A DNA stretch of 64,000 bases from Candidatus Heimdallarchaeota archaeon (lineage in GTDB: Archaea > Asgardarchaeota > Heimdallarchaeia > Heimdallarchaeales > Kariarchaeaceae), in the NCBI GenBank assembly GCA_030149205.1, contig JASBSB010000001.1, positions 556,712 to 620,711 of the forward strand, given 5' to 3'. Below are positions 8,785-16,669 of the stretch, piece by piece. How positions within the stretch are numbered: position 1 is the first letter of the stretch; the number at the start of each line of letters is the position of its first letter. Made by a program: the position numbers and the translations under genes. The notes under the pieces were generated by a model that searched no databases, was not told the DNA's origin, and worked only from the letters and a program-made list of their open reading frames with translations.

Positions 8785-8871
8785 GCTCGCTTAGCTTAGT
8801 CGGGAGAGCGCACGGCTGAAGAATTTTGTTTTGAAACCGTGAGGTCGCGAGTTCAAGTCTCGCAGCGAGCA
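8785..8871 (+). tRNA. tRNA-Phe (GAA) with a 14-nt intron after position 37
   Basis: The acceptor stem GCTCGCT (8785-8791) pairs with AGCGAGC (8864-8870), with A at 8871 as discriminator. The D stem is GCTT/GAGC, and the T arm is GCGAG-TTCAAGT-CTCGC. The anticodon stem CACGG (8811-8815) pairs with CCGTG (8837-8841). The loop between is 21 nt; removing 8822-8835 leaves CTGAAGA, a Phe loop with anticodon GAA at 8818-8820. An intron between positions 37 and 38 is the standard archaeal site, removed by the splicing endonuclease. CCA is not encoded. Confidence 0.88.
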
Positions 8872-8890
8872 TTAGTGTTATATCAAACCA

Positions 8891-9046
8891 TTATTTTTTT
8901 TCATTGAGATTTGTTGAGCCCTTTAGATGTTTAGGATAAAATGGACAGTGCCTACAACCACTCCCACAGCAGTATCCTCTTTTTGTGTGGTAGCTTTCTG
9001 TAAATACAACCAATCCAGTTTCCGGATCAAGGTAAGTATCTGTCAA
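8891..9046 (-). CDS. Small Cys-rich protein of the DUF5522 type (51 residues)
   Basis: From a TTG at 9046 the frame reads a short lead, LDPETGLVVFTESYH, then TKRGYCCGSGCRHCPF and a Lys-rich tail, ending in TAA at 8891-8893. The core VFTxxYHxKRGYCCGxGCRHCPY is the hallmark of a small conserved family found mainly in bacteria, whose four clustered Cys and one His look metal-binding. Function is unknown. No ATG is available and the TTG follows an in-frame stop by two codons, so the start is well bounded. It is downstream of, and antisense to, the space between tRNA-Phe and the acetoacetyl-CoA synthetase gene. Confidence 0.7.
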   Translation of the reverse strand: MTDTYLDPETGLVVFTESYHTKRGYCCGSGCRHCPFYPKHLKGSTNLNEKK

Positions 9047-9165
9047 TAATCAAATATTTTGAATGACAATATTAGGTTAATGATAAGGATATTTGTGATC
9101 TAGAATTGGTATTGTTCCCTGAAGCATAAGAAACCTTTTATTGTTAATTTTTCAAGTTTTATCAG

Positions 9166-11097
9166 ATGATGAAACCACTGTGGAAACCAACAGAAGAAAG
9201 GGTCAAAAGGTCTCAAATACTTAAATTTATGGAGTATGTAAATACTCAGTACAACAAAGAATTTGATTCGTATAATCAGTTATATGAATGGTCGGTGACT
9301 GATATAGAAAATTTTTGGAAGTCTGTCAGTGAGTTTACAAAGATTAAGTACATCAAAAGGGGGCATTCTATAGTAGAAAACCTAGATAGCTTTGCACCTG
9401 AAACAAATTGGTTTGAGGGATATTCTCTAAATTTTGCTCAAAATCTGCTGAAAAGACGAGATCAGCATGAAGCTATAATCTATGTTAAAGAGAATGGATC
9501 TATTCAAAAAATAACTTATGCAGACCTATATCTGAAAGTAAACAGTCTTGTTGAAGTCTTAAGATCATTAGGCGTCAAACCAGGGGAGAGGCTTGTTGGT
9601 TACCTTCCGAATTCTCCTGAGACCATTATTGCTATGCTTGCCACAACAGCTTTAGGGGGAACCTGGGCTTCATGTGGAGCAGAGTTAGGTGCACAAGCAA
9701 CAATTGACAGATTGGGACAGATTGAACCAAAAGTGCTTTTTACATGCGAAGATTATCTGTATAAAGGGAAAAAGTTTGATTTGAGGAAAAAGGCAGAAGT
9801 TGTTGCCAAATCAATCCCCTCTATAGAAACCACCATTATAAAAACAGGTATGCCCTTAAAAACTGGACAATTACTTTGGGAATACAATTTAACAGAACAG
9901 GAATTAATGTTTACGGAGGTTCCATTTGAACATCCTTTATTCATAATGTTCTCTTCTGGGACAACCGGAAAACCAAAATGCTTGACCCAAGGAACTGGTG
10001 GGGTTCTAATTAATCACCTCAAGGAATTAATGATCCATACAGATCTAACAGAATCAGATAAATTGATGTATCTAACCTCACCTAGTTGGATGATGTGGAA
10101 TTGGCAGGCTACTGCTCTAGCAATAGGAACCACCATCGTATTATTTGATGGGAATCCACTTTACCCAGATTGGAAGACAGTCTTTAACCTTATAGATCGC
10201 CTAGGAGTAACGGTATTCGGATGTTCAGCAACGTATATTTTGACTCTGAAGAATATGGGGCTATCTCCTAAATCAACTTTTGATCTCTCTTCCTTAAAAG
10301 AAATATCTCAAACAGGTTCAGCCTTATCGGAAGAAGGCTTTGAATACGTCTATTCTGAAATTAAATCAGATCTTCATTTTAATTCTATCTCGGGTGGAAC
10401 AGATATTAATGGTTGTTTTGCTATTGGATCTCCAATCATTCCAGTATATTCTGGTGAATTACAATCTAGGGGATTAGGTATGAAAGTCAAAGCTTATGAT
10501 GAAAATGCGAATCCTGTCTATGATCAAGAAGGTGAATTAGTTTGTGAGCTTCCTACACCTTCGATGCCTATATATTTTTGGAATGACCCAGATAATCAAA
10601 AATATTTTAATGCATACTTCAATTATTTTACACAAAAAAGAGTTTGGAGACATGGTGACTACATTTTGATTGATAGCAAGACTGGTGGAGTCATTTTCTT
10701 TGGGCGTTCTGACTCTGTGTTAAAGCCATCGGGGGTTAGGATCGGAACCGCAGAAATATACAACATCGTTGAAAACTTATCTGAAATAGAAGACAGTCTT
10801 GCAATAGGACAAAGTTATAAGAATGATCAGAGGATTTTGTTATTTGTAAAGTTAAACCCTAGTTTCAGCTTAACTGAGGAGCTGAAAAATAAGATTAAGA
10901 AAGAATTAAAAATTAGAGCTTCACCAAGACATGTTCCAGCAATTATCCTTGAAACTCCAGATATACCTTATACATTCAGTGGAAAGAAGGTCGAATCAGC
11001 TGTAACGAACATCATAAATGGAAAACCAGTCACAAACCGTGGAGCTTTGAGAAATCCTGAGTCATTGGATTGGTTCTCAAATCTATCAATTGAATGA
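9166..11097 (+). CDS. Acetoacetyl-CoA synthetase (acetoacetate-CoA ligase)
   Basis: 643 residues, full length for the family. N-terminal ACS-type residues (WKPTEE, WSVTDIENFWKSV) precede the adenylate-forming core: FSSGTTGKPKCL (P-loop A3), SPSWMMWNWQ, SISGGTDINGCF, and the hinge/A8 HGDYILIDSKTGGVIFFGRSDSVLKPSGVRI. The C-terminal lid has SPRHVPAII and PYTFSGKKVE, where the conserved Lys for adenylation lies. The SGGTDI motif and length favour acetoacetate over acetate as substrate. It would activate acetoacetate released by fumarylacetoacetase (19410-20672). Its last 99 bases and the following 88 bases are duplicated at 12643-12829. Confidence 0.87.
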   Translation: MMKPLWKPTEERVKRSQILKFMEYVNTQYNKEFDSYNQLYEWSVTDIENFWKSVSEFTKIKYIKRGHSIVENLDSFAPETNWFEGYSLNFAQNLLKRRDQHEAIIYVKENGSIQKITYADLYLKVNSLVEVLRSLGVKPGERLVGYLPNSPETIIAMLATTALGGTWASCGAELGAQATIDRLGQIEPKVLFTCEDYLYKGKKFDLRKKAEVVAKSIPSIETTIIKTGMPLKTGQLLWEYNLTEQELMFTEVPFEHPLFIMFSSGTTGKPKCLTQGTGGVLINHLKELMIHTDLTESDKLMYLTSPSWMMWNWQATALAIGTTIVLFDGNPLYPDWKTVFNLIDRLGVTVFGCSATYILTLKNMGLSPKSTFDLSSLKEISQTGSALSEEGFEYVYSEIKSDLHFNSISGGTDINGCFAIGSPIIPVYSGELQSRGLGMKVKAYDENANPVYDQEGELVCELPTPSMPIYFWNDPDNQKYFNAYFNYFTQKRVWRHGDYILIDSKTGGVIFFGRSDSVLKPSGVRIGTAEIYNIVENLSEIEDSLAIGQSYKNDQRILLFVKLNPSFSLTEELKNKIKKELKIRASPRHVPAIILETPDIPYTFSGKKVESAVTNIINGKPVTNRGALRNPESLDWFSNLSIE

Positions 11098-11185
11098 GTT
11101 TACTAAAGATTTCAATTTTTAAATACTTAGAAGCAATGATTTGTCTATTTCGCTTTATTCATAAAACTAAAATTAGTTAAAAATT
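10999..11185 (+). repeat. 187-bp direct repeat, copy 1 (tail of the acetoacetyl-CoA synthetase gene)
   Basis: Aligned by eye to 12643-12829 with a constant offset of 1644 and no gaps. I count five mismatches, or about 97% identity. It covers the last 33 codons of the ligase gene and 88 bases downstream. Similarity ends at 11185, at the point corresponding to the base just before the ATG of the thioesterase in copy 2. Confidence 0.9.
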
Positions 11186-11191
11186 TTTCTG

Positions 11192-12181
11192 TTATTTGTT
11201 TTTTCTCTTTTTAATTGGAATAATTATGATAAATAAAACAGAAAGCATCAAAAGAAGATTAATTCGCAATTTATTTGTATTCGTAGTAATTCTGTTTTTC
11301 ACCAAAAATAATTCTTGAAATACTGTGGGAGTAAACTGTGCAAGACTGATACCTGATGCAGTCTTTATTTTTGCTGGAACGGTATGTTTAATATAAACAG
11401 GTAATTTAATATTAGAATCCCATGTCATCTCTAAAGATGGCACTGTAACATTATTTAATGCATAGGGTGTTATAGAACTAACCGCTTGTCCAAAATAGAA
11501 TTTTATTGAAAATGGTGTTAAGGTATAGTTTCTAATTAAAACACTTTGGGGCTGGTTTGTTGATAACACATATTGATTATCAATTATTATTTGGTTACTA
11601 TAACCATTTGTTTCATTATTTATTGTATCTAATCCAAGTGTTCTAACAAATTTTACACTTTCAGCGGTTGCAAATGCTTTTGCTGGATTAGTGACAAAAA
11701 ATTTCTGTTTTGTAATTATGGCAGTATAACTATAATTTGTCCATTCATATTTAGTACTATTGTATCGATAAAAATTCGCTTCCTTATATTTTATATATCC
11801 AGAATACTTCGCGTTGTCAAAAATCGGGAAACCTCCTTCTTGAGTGAGATATAAACTATCTGACACGCTTTTGTTGATAAATGTCTTTGCATAAAACAAT
11901 CGCATTGATTTTATAGTTCCATTTCCCACCACTGATTTATTTGTCAAAATATCAAAATTATATTGAAAATAAACAGTTCGATTGGATTTAACTTTAGCAA
12001 GGGCTAAGGTATCAGTTGATACATACTGTTCAATACCAGTAGCAGTTTCGTTATATGTTTTTCCTATGGTATTTTTATATAACCATGTGTCGTTTTTCTG
12101 TATCTTCAGCCCATAAACAATAGGTGAGTTTACAGAGATAAATAGAAGGGTAAGTAGTATAAATAAAAATGCTTTCTTCAT
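11192..12181 (-). CDS. Secreted, C-terminally anchored surface protein of unknown function
   Basis: I start at the ATG at 12181 because it opens directly onto a signal peptide (MKKAFLFILLTLLFISV). A longer frame from 12235 would put 18 polar residues in front. The mature part (about 280 residues) is rich in Asn, Thr, Tyr and Ser, with many N-x-S/T sites and beta-strand-like alternation. It ends in a single hydrophobic helix (LLLMLSVLFIIIIPI) and a Lys/Arg tail. This is a type I surface protein; I recognise no domain. The gene lies wholly inside the segment bracketed by the 187-bp repeat and opposes its neighbours, so it was probably inserted between the ligase and thioesterase genes. Confidence 0.75.
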   Translation of the reverse strand: MKKAFLFILLTLLFISVNSPIVYGLKIQKNDTWLYKNTIGKTYNETATGIEQYVSTDTLALAKVKSNRTVYFQYNFDILTNKSVVGNGTIKSMRLFYAKTFINKSVSDSLYLTQEGGFPIFDNAKYSGYIKYKEANFYRYNSTKYEWTNYSYTAIITKQKFFVTNPAKAFATAESVKFVRTLGLDTINNETNGYSNQIIIDNQYVLSTNQPQSVLIRNYTLTPFSIKFYFGQAVSSITPYALNNVTVPSLEMTWDSNIKLPVYIKHTVPAKIKTASGISLAQFTPTVFQELFLVKNRITTNTNKLRINLLLMLSVLFIIIIPIKKRKNK

Positions 12182-12642
12182 ATAAAACAATTGTAAATTA
12201 GATATAATTATCTTTCTCTTATTATTTATTCTCAAGTTGTATTATTCTTTTTCCAAACTATTTCGTTTCTTCAATTATATAATACATTATTTTATTTGAA
12301 GAATATACAATAGGGAGGTCCTTTTTGTCAAAGTATCAACAAGTGACTTATCTAAATACTGTATATCTTCGGTTATATATTCCCAATCCTTTTTGTTCGT
12401 ATTTATCCAATAAAAAATTTCAGATTAAATTTATATATAACATTTGTATTATCTAATTGATATAATTTGATATATACTTAAATCTTTTTGAGAATGTAAC
12501 ATATTTCAAATAACAATTACTATCCCGTGCCAAGGTAGTACCTGTGCCATTAAAATGCTTGAAGATGTTACATTCTCGTTTTATAGCTCTTAATTCCATA
12601 TTAGTTGTAATAAGACTGCTTGGGTGATAAAGAGTAGAACCT
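12182..12642. other. Non-coding AT-rich stretch within the inserted segment
   Basis: No convincing gene. A short minus-strand frame around 12300-12420 (containing KKDWEYITEDIQYL and KSLVDTLTKR) looks coding-like. However, it is only about 45 codons, follows an in-frame TAA and lacks a usual start codon; it may be a remnant. Confidence 0.4.
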
Positions 12643-12829
12643 GCTGTAACGAACATCATAAATGGAAAACCAGTCACAAACCGTGGAGCTTTGAGAAGTC
12701 CGGAGTCATTGGATTGGTTCTCAAATCTATCAATTGAATGAGTTTACTAAAGATTTCAATTTTTAAATACTTAGAAGCAATGGTTTGTCTATTTCGCTTT
12801 ATTCATAAATCTAAAATTAGTTATAAATT
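12643..12829 (+). repeat. 187-bp direct repeat, copy 2 (orphan tail of the ligase gene)
   Basis: Near-identical to 10999-11185. Here the ligase tail has no gene in front of it, so this copy is non-coding. It ends immediately before the thioesterase ATG at 12830 and therefore serves as that gene's upstream region. The upstream junction at about 12641-12643 is sharp. Confidence 0.9.
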
Positions 12830-13258
12830 ATGGTTGATGAATTTAGTTTTGAGGTAGAGATAAAACCTAGATTTAGTGATTTTGATCTGTTTGGACATGT
12901 GAACAACGCGATTATTGTGACCTATCTTGAATTCGTAAGAACCCAAATGTTGGAGAGATATGATAAAGAATTTAATAAATATTGGACGAAATTGTTTCTT
13001 ATGATAGCTCATTTAGAGGTAGATTTTTTGAAACCTATTACTCCAAGAATAAGTTTAATTGGCTCATTGAGGGTGAGTAAGATTGGCAACAAATCCTGGG
13101 AGTTTGAGTATTCAATTACTGATAGCACACGGAAGACAATGTTTGTCAAAGCCTCGAGTGTTCAAGTTATTGTAGACCCTCAACTGAACAGATCGATTGT
13201 GTTACCAGATGATTTACGGACGACATTAGGGAACCTAATGGTAATTGAAAAACGTTAA
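12830..13258 (+). CDS. Acyl-CoA thioesterase, 4-hydroxybenzoyl-CoA thioesterase (hotdog) family
   Basis: 142 residues with the hotdog signature near the N-terminus: FSDFDLFGHVNNAIIVTYLE, where the second Asp and the HVNNA stretch form the active site. A hydrophobic helix and beta strands (RISLIGSLRVSKIGNKSWEFEY) follow. Such enzymes hydrolyse acyl- or aryl-CoA esters; the substrate cannot be read from sequence. The ATG lies right at the end of the repeat copy. An enolase-superfamily gene follows after 55 bases on the same strand. Confidence 0.82.
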   Translation: MVDEFSFEVEIKPRFSDFDLFGHVNNAIIVTYLEFVRTQMLERYDKEFNKYWTKLFLMIAHLEVDFLKPITPRISLIGSLRVSKIGNKSWEFEYSITDSTRKTMFVKASSVQVIVDPQLNRSIVLPDDLRTTLGNLMVIEKR

Positions 13259-13313
13259 GAAAATTTAAGTGAACCAATAAAAGGTTAAATCATTGAAATA
13301 TTAGTATAATTAA

Positions 13314-14432
13314 ATGAATATCAAACTCGAACAACAGATGATAAAATTACCATTGGTTCATCCATTTGAAACCAGCTTTGGAATACAAAAAGACAAATAT
13401 GCAGTTATCATCAAATTGACAGATGATGAGGGGAATGTGGGGTGGGGCGAAACAATTGCAGATGAATATCCAGGTTATTCTTATGAAACAAAAGAGACTG
13501 TTTGGTTAATTCAGAGAGATTTTTTGATCCCCCAATTTCTCACAAAGTTTGATCATGATTTTCCTGAAATTGCTGATGTGTATTCTGCCTTCCAACATGT
13601 GAGGGGACATAATTTCGCAAAAACTGGATTGGAGGCTGCATATTGGTCGCTTAGAGCAGATAGAGAGAGAAAAAGTTTAGGGCAGTATTACGGGAGCACA
13701 AAGAATGAGATCCCTACAGGAGTGTCAATAGGAATTCAAGAGTCAATAAAGGAATTGATCTCACGAATTGAATTTTTTGTTGATCAGGGATACAAAAGGA
13801 TAAAAATGAAAATCAAACCTGGATGGGATATAACGGTTGTAAAAGAGGTGAGAGATGTTTACCCAGATATTCCCATCATGGTTGATGCAAATTCAGCGTA
13901 TTCCTTGAAAGATAAGGATAAGACAATAATGAGGTCACTCGACAGGTTTGACCTTATGATGATTGAACAACCTTTGGCTTTTGATGATATGTTAGACCAT
14001 AAGCTGCTACAATCAGAAATTGAAACACCTATTTGCTTGGACGAATCTATTCATTCTGTAAATCACGCTATCCAAGCAATAAATTATGATTGTGCAAGAA
14101 TTATCAATATTAAACCAGCTCGAGTGGGCGGATATTCCAAAGCAATTGAAATCGCAGAAAATCTAGGTTCAGGAAAAGTTTGGCTTGGAGGAATGTTAGA
14201 AACTGGAATAGGTCGCATGCATAACTTATTTGTTCAAGCAAGGGATGAATATTCTATTCCTGGAGACACATCTGGGTCTAACAGATACTTTGAACGTGAT
14301 ATAATCAATCCTCAGGTTACTGTTAACAAGAATGGAACAATTTCATTACCAAAAGGTAAAAATCTTGGAGTCGAGGTTGATGAAGAATTCATAAAGCAAA
14401 AGCAAACAAGATATGCTGAGTACAGAAGGTAA
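13314..14432 (+). CDS. Enolase-superfamily OSBS / N-succinylamino acid racemase-like enzyme
   Basis: 372 residues, full length. An N-terminal capping domain (PLVHPFETSFG, GWGETIA) precedes the barrel with the catalytic KMKIKPG lysines. Metal ligands appear in IMVDANSAY, MIEQPL and CLDESI, and the opposite lysine in IINIKPARVGG. These fit the o-succinylbenzoate synthase / N-succinyl(acyl)amino acid racemase branch of the MLE subgroup. No other menaquinone gene is nearby, so amino-acid racemisation or a promiscuous role is as likely as MenC. A Mg2+-dependent abstraction of an alpha proton is the shared chemistry. Confidence 0.82.
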   Translation: MNIKLEQQMIKLPLVHPFETSFGIQKDKYAVIIKLTDDEGNVGWGETIADEYPGYSYETKETVWLIQRDFLIPQFLTKFDHDFPEIADVYSAFQHVRGHNFAKTGLEAAYWSLRADRERKSLGQYYGSTKNEIPTGVSIGIQESIKELISRIEFFVDQGYKRIKMKIKPGWDITVVKEVRDVYPDIPIMVDANSAYSLKDKDKTIMRSLDRFDLMMIEQPLAFDDMLDHKLLQSEIETPICLDESIHSVNHAIQAINYDCARIINIKPARVGGYSKAIEIAENLGSGKVWLGGMLETGIGRMHNLFVQARDEYSIPGDTSGSNRYFERDIINPQVTVNKNGTISLPKGKNLGVEVDEEFIKQKQTRYAEYRR

Positions 14433-14452
14433 AGTTTGTTCACAATCTTAAT

Positions 14453-15079
14453 TTACAATGAAAGTTGGTTTAGGAGGTATCTATCGATGTCAGGTACGAT
14501 ATGGTGGTCAGCACATCGAGGTTCATAGGTTATCTCCTCTGAGCTTCCTTCAATAATTATAGTTGGGCTTAAAGCACTGTCAGGTAATCCATTTCTAAGC
14601 CTCTGAGGGAGCACTCCATCATTATGACAACCACTTATGTTGCAAACACTAAAAACTGACTTTATAGGGGTGTCACTCAGTGCCATAATTTGCGGCATAA
14701 TTCCAAAGGGTTGTCCTCTGAAGTCGGTGTGTAACCCACTTAAAACGATATTATGACCTTTGAACTTTAACAGTTGGACTGCATAAATCAAACTCTCATC
14801 ACAAAATTGAACTTCATCAATTAGAATAAGACTTGGGACCCCATTTACAAAATTCAATAATTCACGACCGTTTGAAAACAATGATGCTCTACGTTCCATT
14901 CCATCACGACTTTTGATAAATTCGTCATCTCGTGTATCAACAGTTGGTTTGAAGTATAACACCTTAACATCCCCAAACTCCTCAGCTCTCATACCTCTAT
15001 ACAGCAGTTCCCTACTTTTCCCTGAAAACATTGTACCAACGATACATTCAATATATCCGGGGTTGAATGTACTGTTCAT
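14453..15079 (-). CDS. tdk: Thymidine kinase, class II
   Basis: The P-loop GTMFSGKSRELL, the Asp/Glu pair LILIDEVQFCDESLI and the lasso-region GLHTDFRGQPFG are the class II TK motifs. A Cys-rich zinc site (VCNISGCHN and RCADHH) is present with one expected Cys apparently replaced by His. It phosphorylates thymidine for dTTP salvage. I prefer the ATG at 15079, which gives the usual short lead before GYIECIVG. An ATG at 15106 or a TTG at 15142 would add 9 or 21 residues. A TATA-like CTTATATT lies at about 15156-15165 on the minus strand. Confidence 0.88.
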   Translation of the reverse strand: MNSTFNPGYIECIVGTMFSGKSRELLYRGMRAEEFGDVKVLYFKPTVDTRDDEFIKSRDGMERRASLFSNGRELLNFVNGVPSLILIDEVQFCDESLIYAVQLLKFKGHNIVLSGLHTDFRGQPFGIMPQIMALSDTPIKSVFSVCNISGCHNDGVLPQRLRNGLPDSALSPTIIIEGSSEEITYEPRCADHHIVPDIDRYLLNQLSL

Positions 15080-15359
15080 TCTATAAATTTGATTTTCTTT
15101 TAACATTAGATAGCCACGTTTTCCTTGTTCGAACAAAACCAAATGGAGAGTTCAAAAATATAAGTATATTTGTTATTTAGGGTCATTTAAATATGGCAAG
15201 GACAAAAATATTTAGGTTCCATGTTTCTTTTGCTTAATTATTTCAAAATATTGGGAAGGAGACGATGAAAGTCTAGAATTAATTATTAGAAGCACTAGCG
15301 CCAGCATTGACTGATCAACTAATAAAAACAAGAAACAATTTCATAAAGATTGACTTAAT

Positions 15360-16496
15360 TTAATTTGGTATTTCTGCAATTTGGTCAGAAGATCTTTTCA
15401 TTGAGATTCTTTTTAACAATAATTTTATTCCATAAATCAATAGAAATATGAAAGTGAAGAGAAAGGCCAACCCATAAAGAATTACAGGGATACGAATAAT
15501 TTCGTTTAAATCGAACCAATTTTTACCTGGGACAAGAATACCAGAATAAACCAGTGCGAGTGAGGTCAATGTGATTATCCAAAGTATGACCCTCGTTCTT
15601 CTTTTGTACCCAAATGCGTAAACTTGTGTGATTAGAAACATTAAAAGAAACCCATAAAAAAACATCGTCCAAAGACTTGAACTCTGCACTGCATAGGCTA
15701 CAATAGTTCCGTGTATCAAAACTAAGACCTCCTGAAGAACCATCCAATATTTGTTAGTGTGAATTCGAGTATAGAAGAGGCTCCCCTGTAACATCAGCAG
15801 AAAAGTATAGAAAAATCCCCAAAGATGACCAATGGTGTATGTCATCGGATGATAATGAAATGTGAATATCACTGCCCAAGCAAAGTAATATCCATGATAT
15901 TTCCTCAAGAACTTTGTGAATTCTTTCTTTATAGGTGCTCTTTTGCCGAAGAACATCCCTCGTCTATTGTTCTCCATAATCAAGACAAAAACAAGTAAGA
16001 CTATAACAGAGCCCTGAGAGCTCAAAATTGATACATCTTGAGCCAGCCCATCGTAAGTGGTGTAAGTAACAATATAATGAATAAATATAAAAATAGCATT
16101 TGCTCCAAGAGCTAATACATTAACTAGATGCAAACTTGTTGTATATTTTTTAACTCTGGTTTGTGCATAGTATATTAATCCCCAAATAGTCACCTGATGA
16201 AGAATATAAGTCGACCAAGCAACAAATCGGGTCCAAAAGGTTGGATCAGCAAGTTTCCAAAAGTACCATAGAGCCCCTTGATCTGGTAAGAATGTTGATT
16301 CTTTTGGAATTAGGAGTGGACCCGTCAACCAAATTAATCCGGTGAATAAGACACTAAAGGCTATACCAAGAAAAAGAGCAATAATATCCTTTCTTTCAAG
16401 GGAGTTATTGCTTCCTGCCGATGTGGAGGCCATTATGTTTGTATCAGAATCTTTTGCAATATAAACAATTACTTCATGACATAATAAAGATTTCAT
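15360..16496 (-). CDS. Polytopic membrane protein of unknown function
   Basis: About ten hydrophobic helices. Membrane-embedded or boundary histidines stand out: FIHYIVTY, FTFHYHPMTYTIGHLWG and LVLIHGTIVAYAV. Together with the aromatic-rich loops they could bind heme or metal, but this is only a suggestion. I recognise no family. A second ATG at 16433 would remove a 21-residue polar lead that lacks signal-peptide character. It stands alone between thymidine kinase and the acyl-CoA dehydrogenase, all on the minus strand. Confidence 0.6.
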   Translation of the reverse strand: MKSLLCHEVIVYIAKDSDTNIMASTSAGSNNSLERKDIIALFLGIAFSVLFTGLIWLTGPLLIPKESTFLPDQGALWYFWKLADPTFWTRFVAWSTYILHQVTIWGLIYYAQTRVKKYTTSLHLVNVLALGANAIFIFIHYIVTYTTYDGLAQDVSILSSQGSVIVLLVFVLIMENNRRGMFFGKRAPIKKEFTKFLRKYHGYYFAWAVIFTFHYHPMTYTIGHLWGFFYTFLLMLQGSLFYTRIHTNKYWMVLQEVLVLIHGTIVAYAVQSSSLWTMFFYGFLLMFLITQVYAFGYKRRTRVILWIITLTSLALVYSGILVPGKNWFDLNEIIRIPVILYGLAFLFTFIFLLIYGIKLLLKRISMKRSSDQIAEIPN

Positions 16497-16669
16497 GACA
16501 ATGAGACTTTATCACTTTCTTTTTTTTCAGGATAGATACTTAGGCTTACCTAAAATATATTCATACAAAAACTGATTAAATTTCAAAATTTGCGTGTTGG
16601 GTTACCCGATGGAAAATCAAAAGAAAGATTACATCTTTGCCTTAAAAGAGTAGTAATGATTGTTTTTGA

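Noticed and set aside
8785..8871. tRNA-Ser or tRNA-Leu reading of the tRNA
   Set aside because: The variable arm is only 5 nt and the loop after intron removal is CTGAAGA, so Phe fits and a long-arm tRNA does not.
12453..12677. Minus-strand frame of 74 codons
   Set aside because: It runs into the orphan ligase-tail repeat in antisense and shows no domain or start signal.
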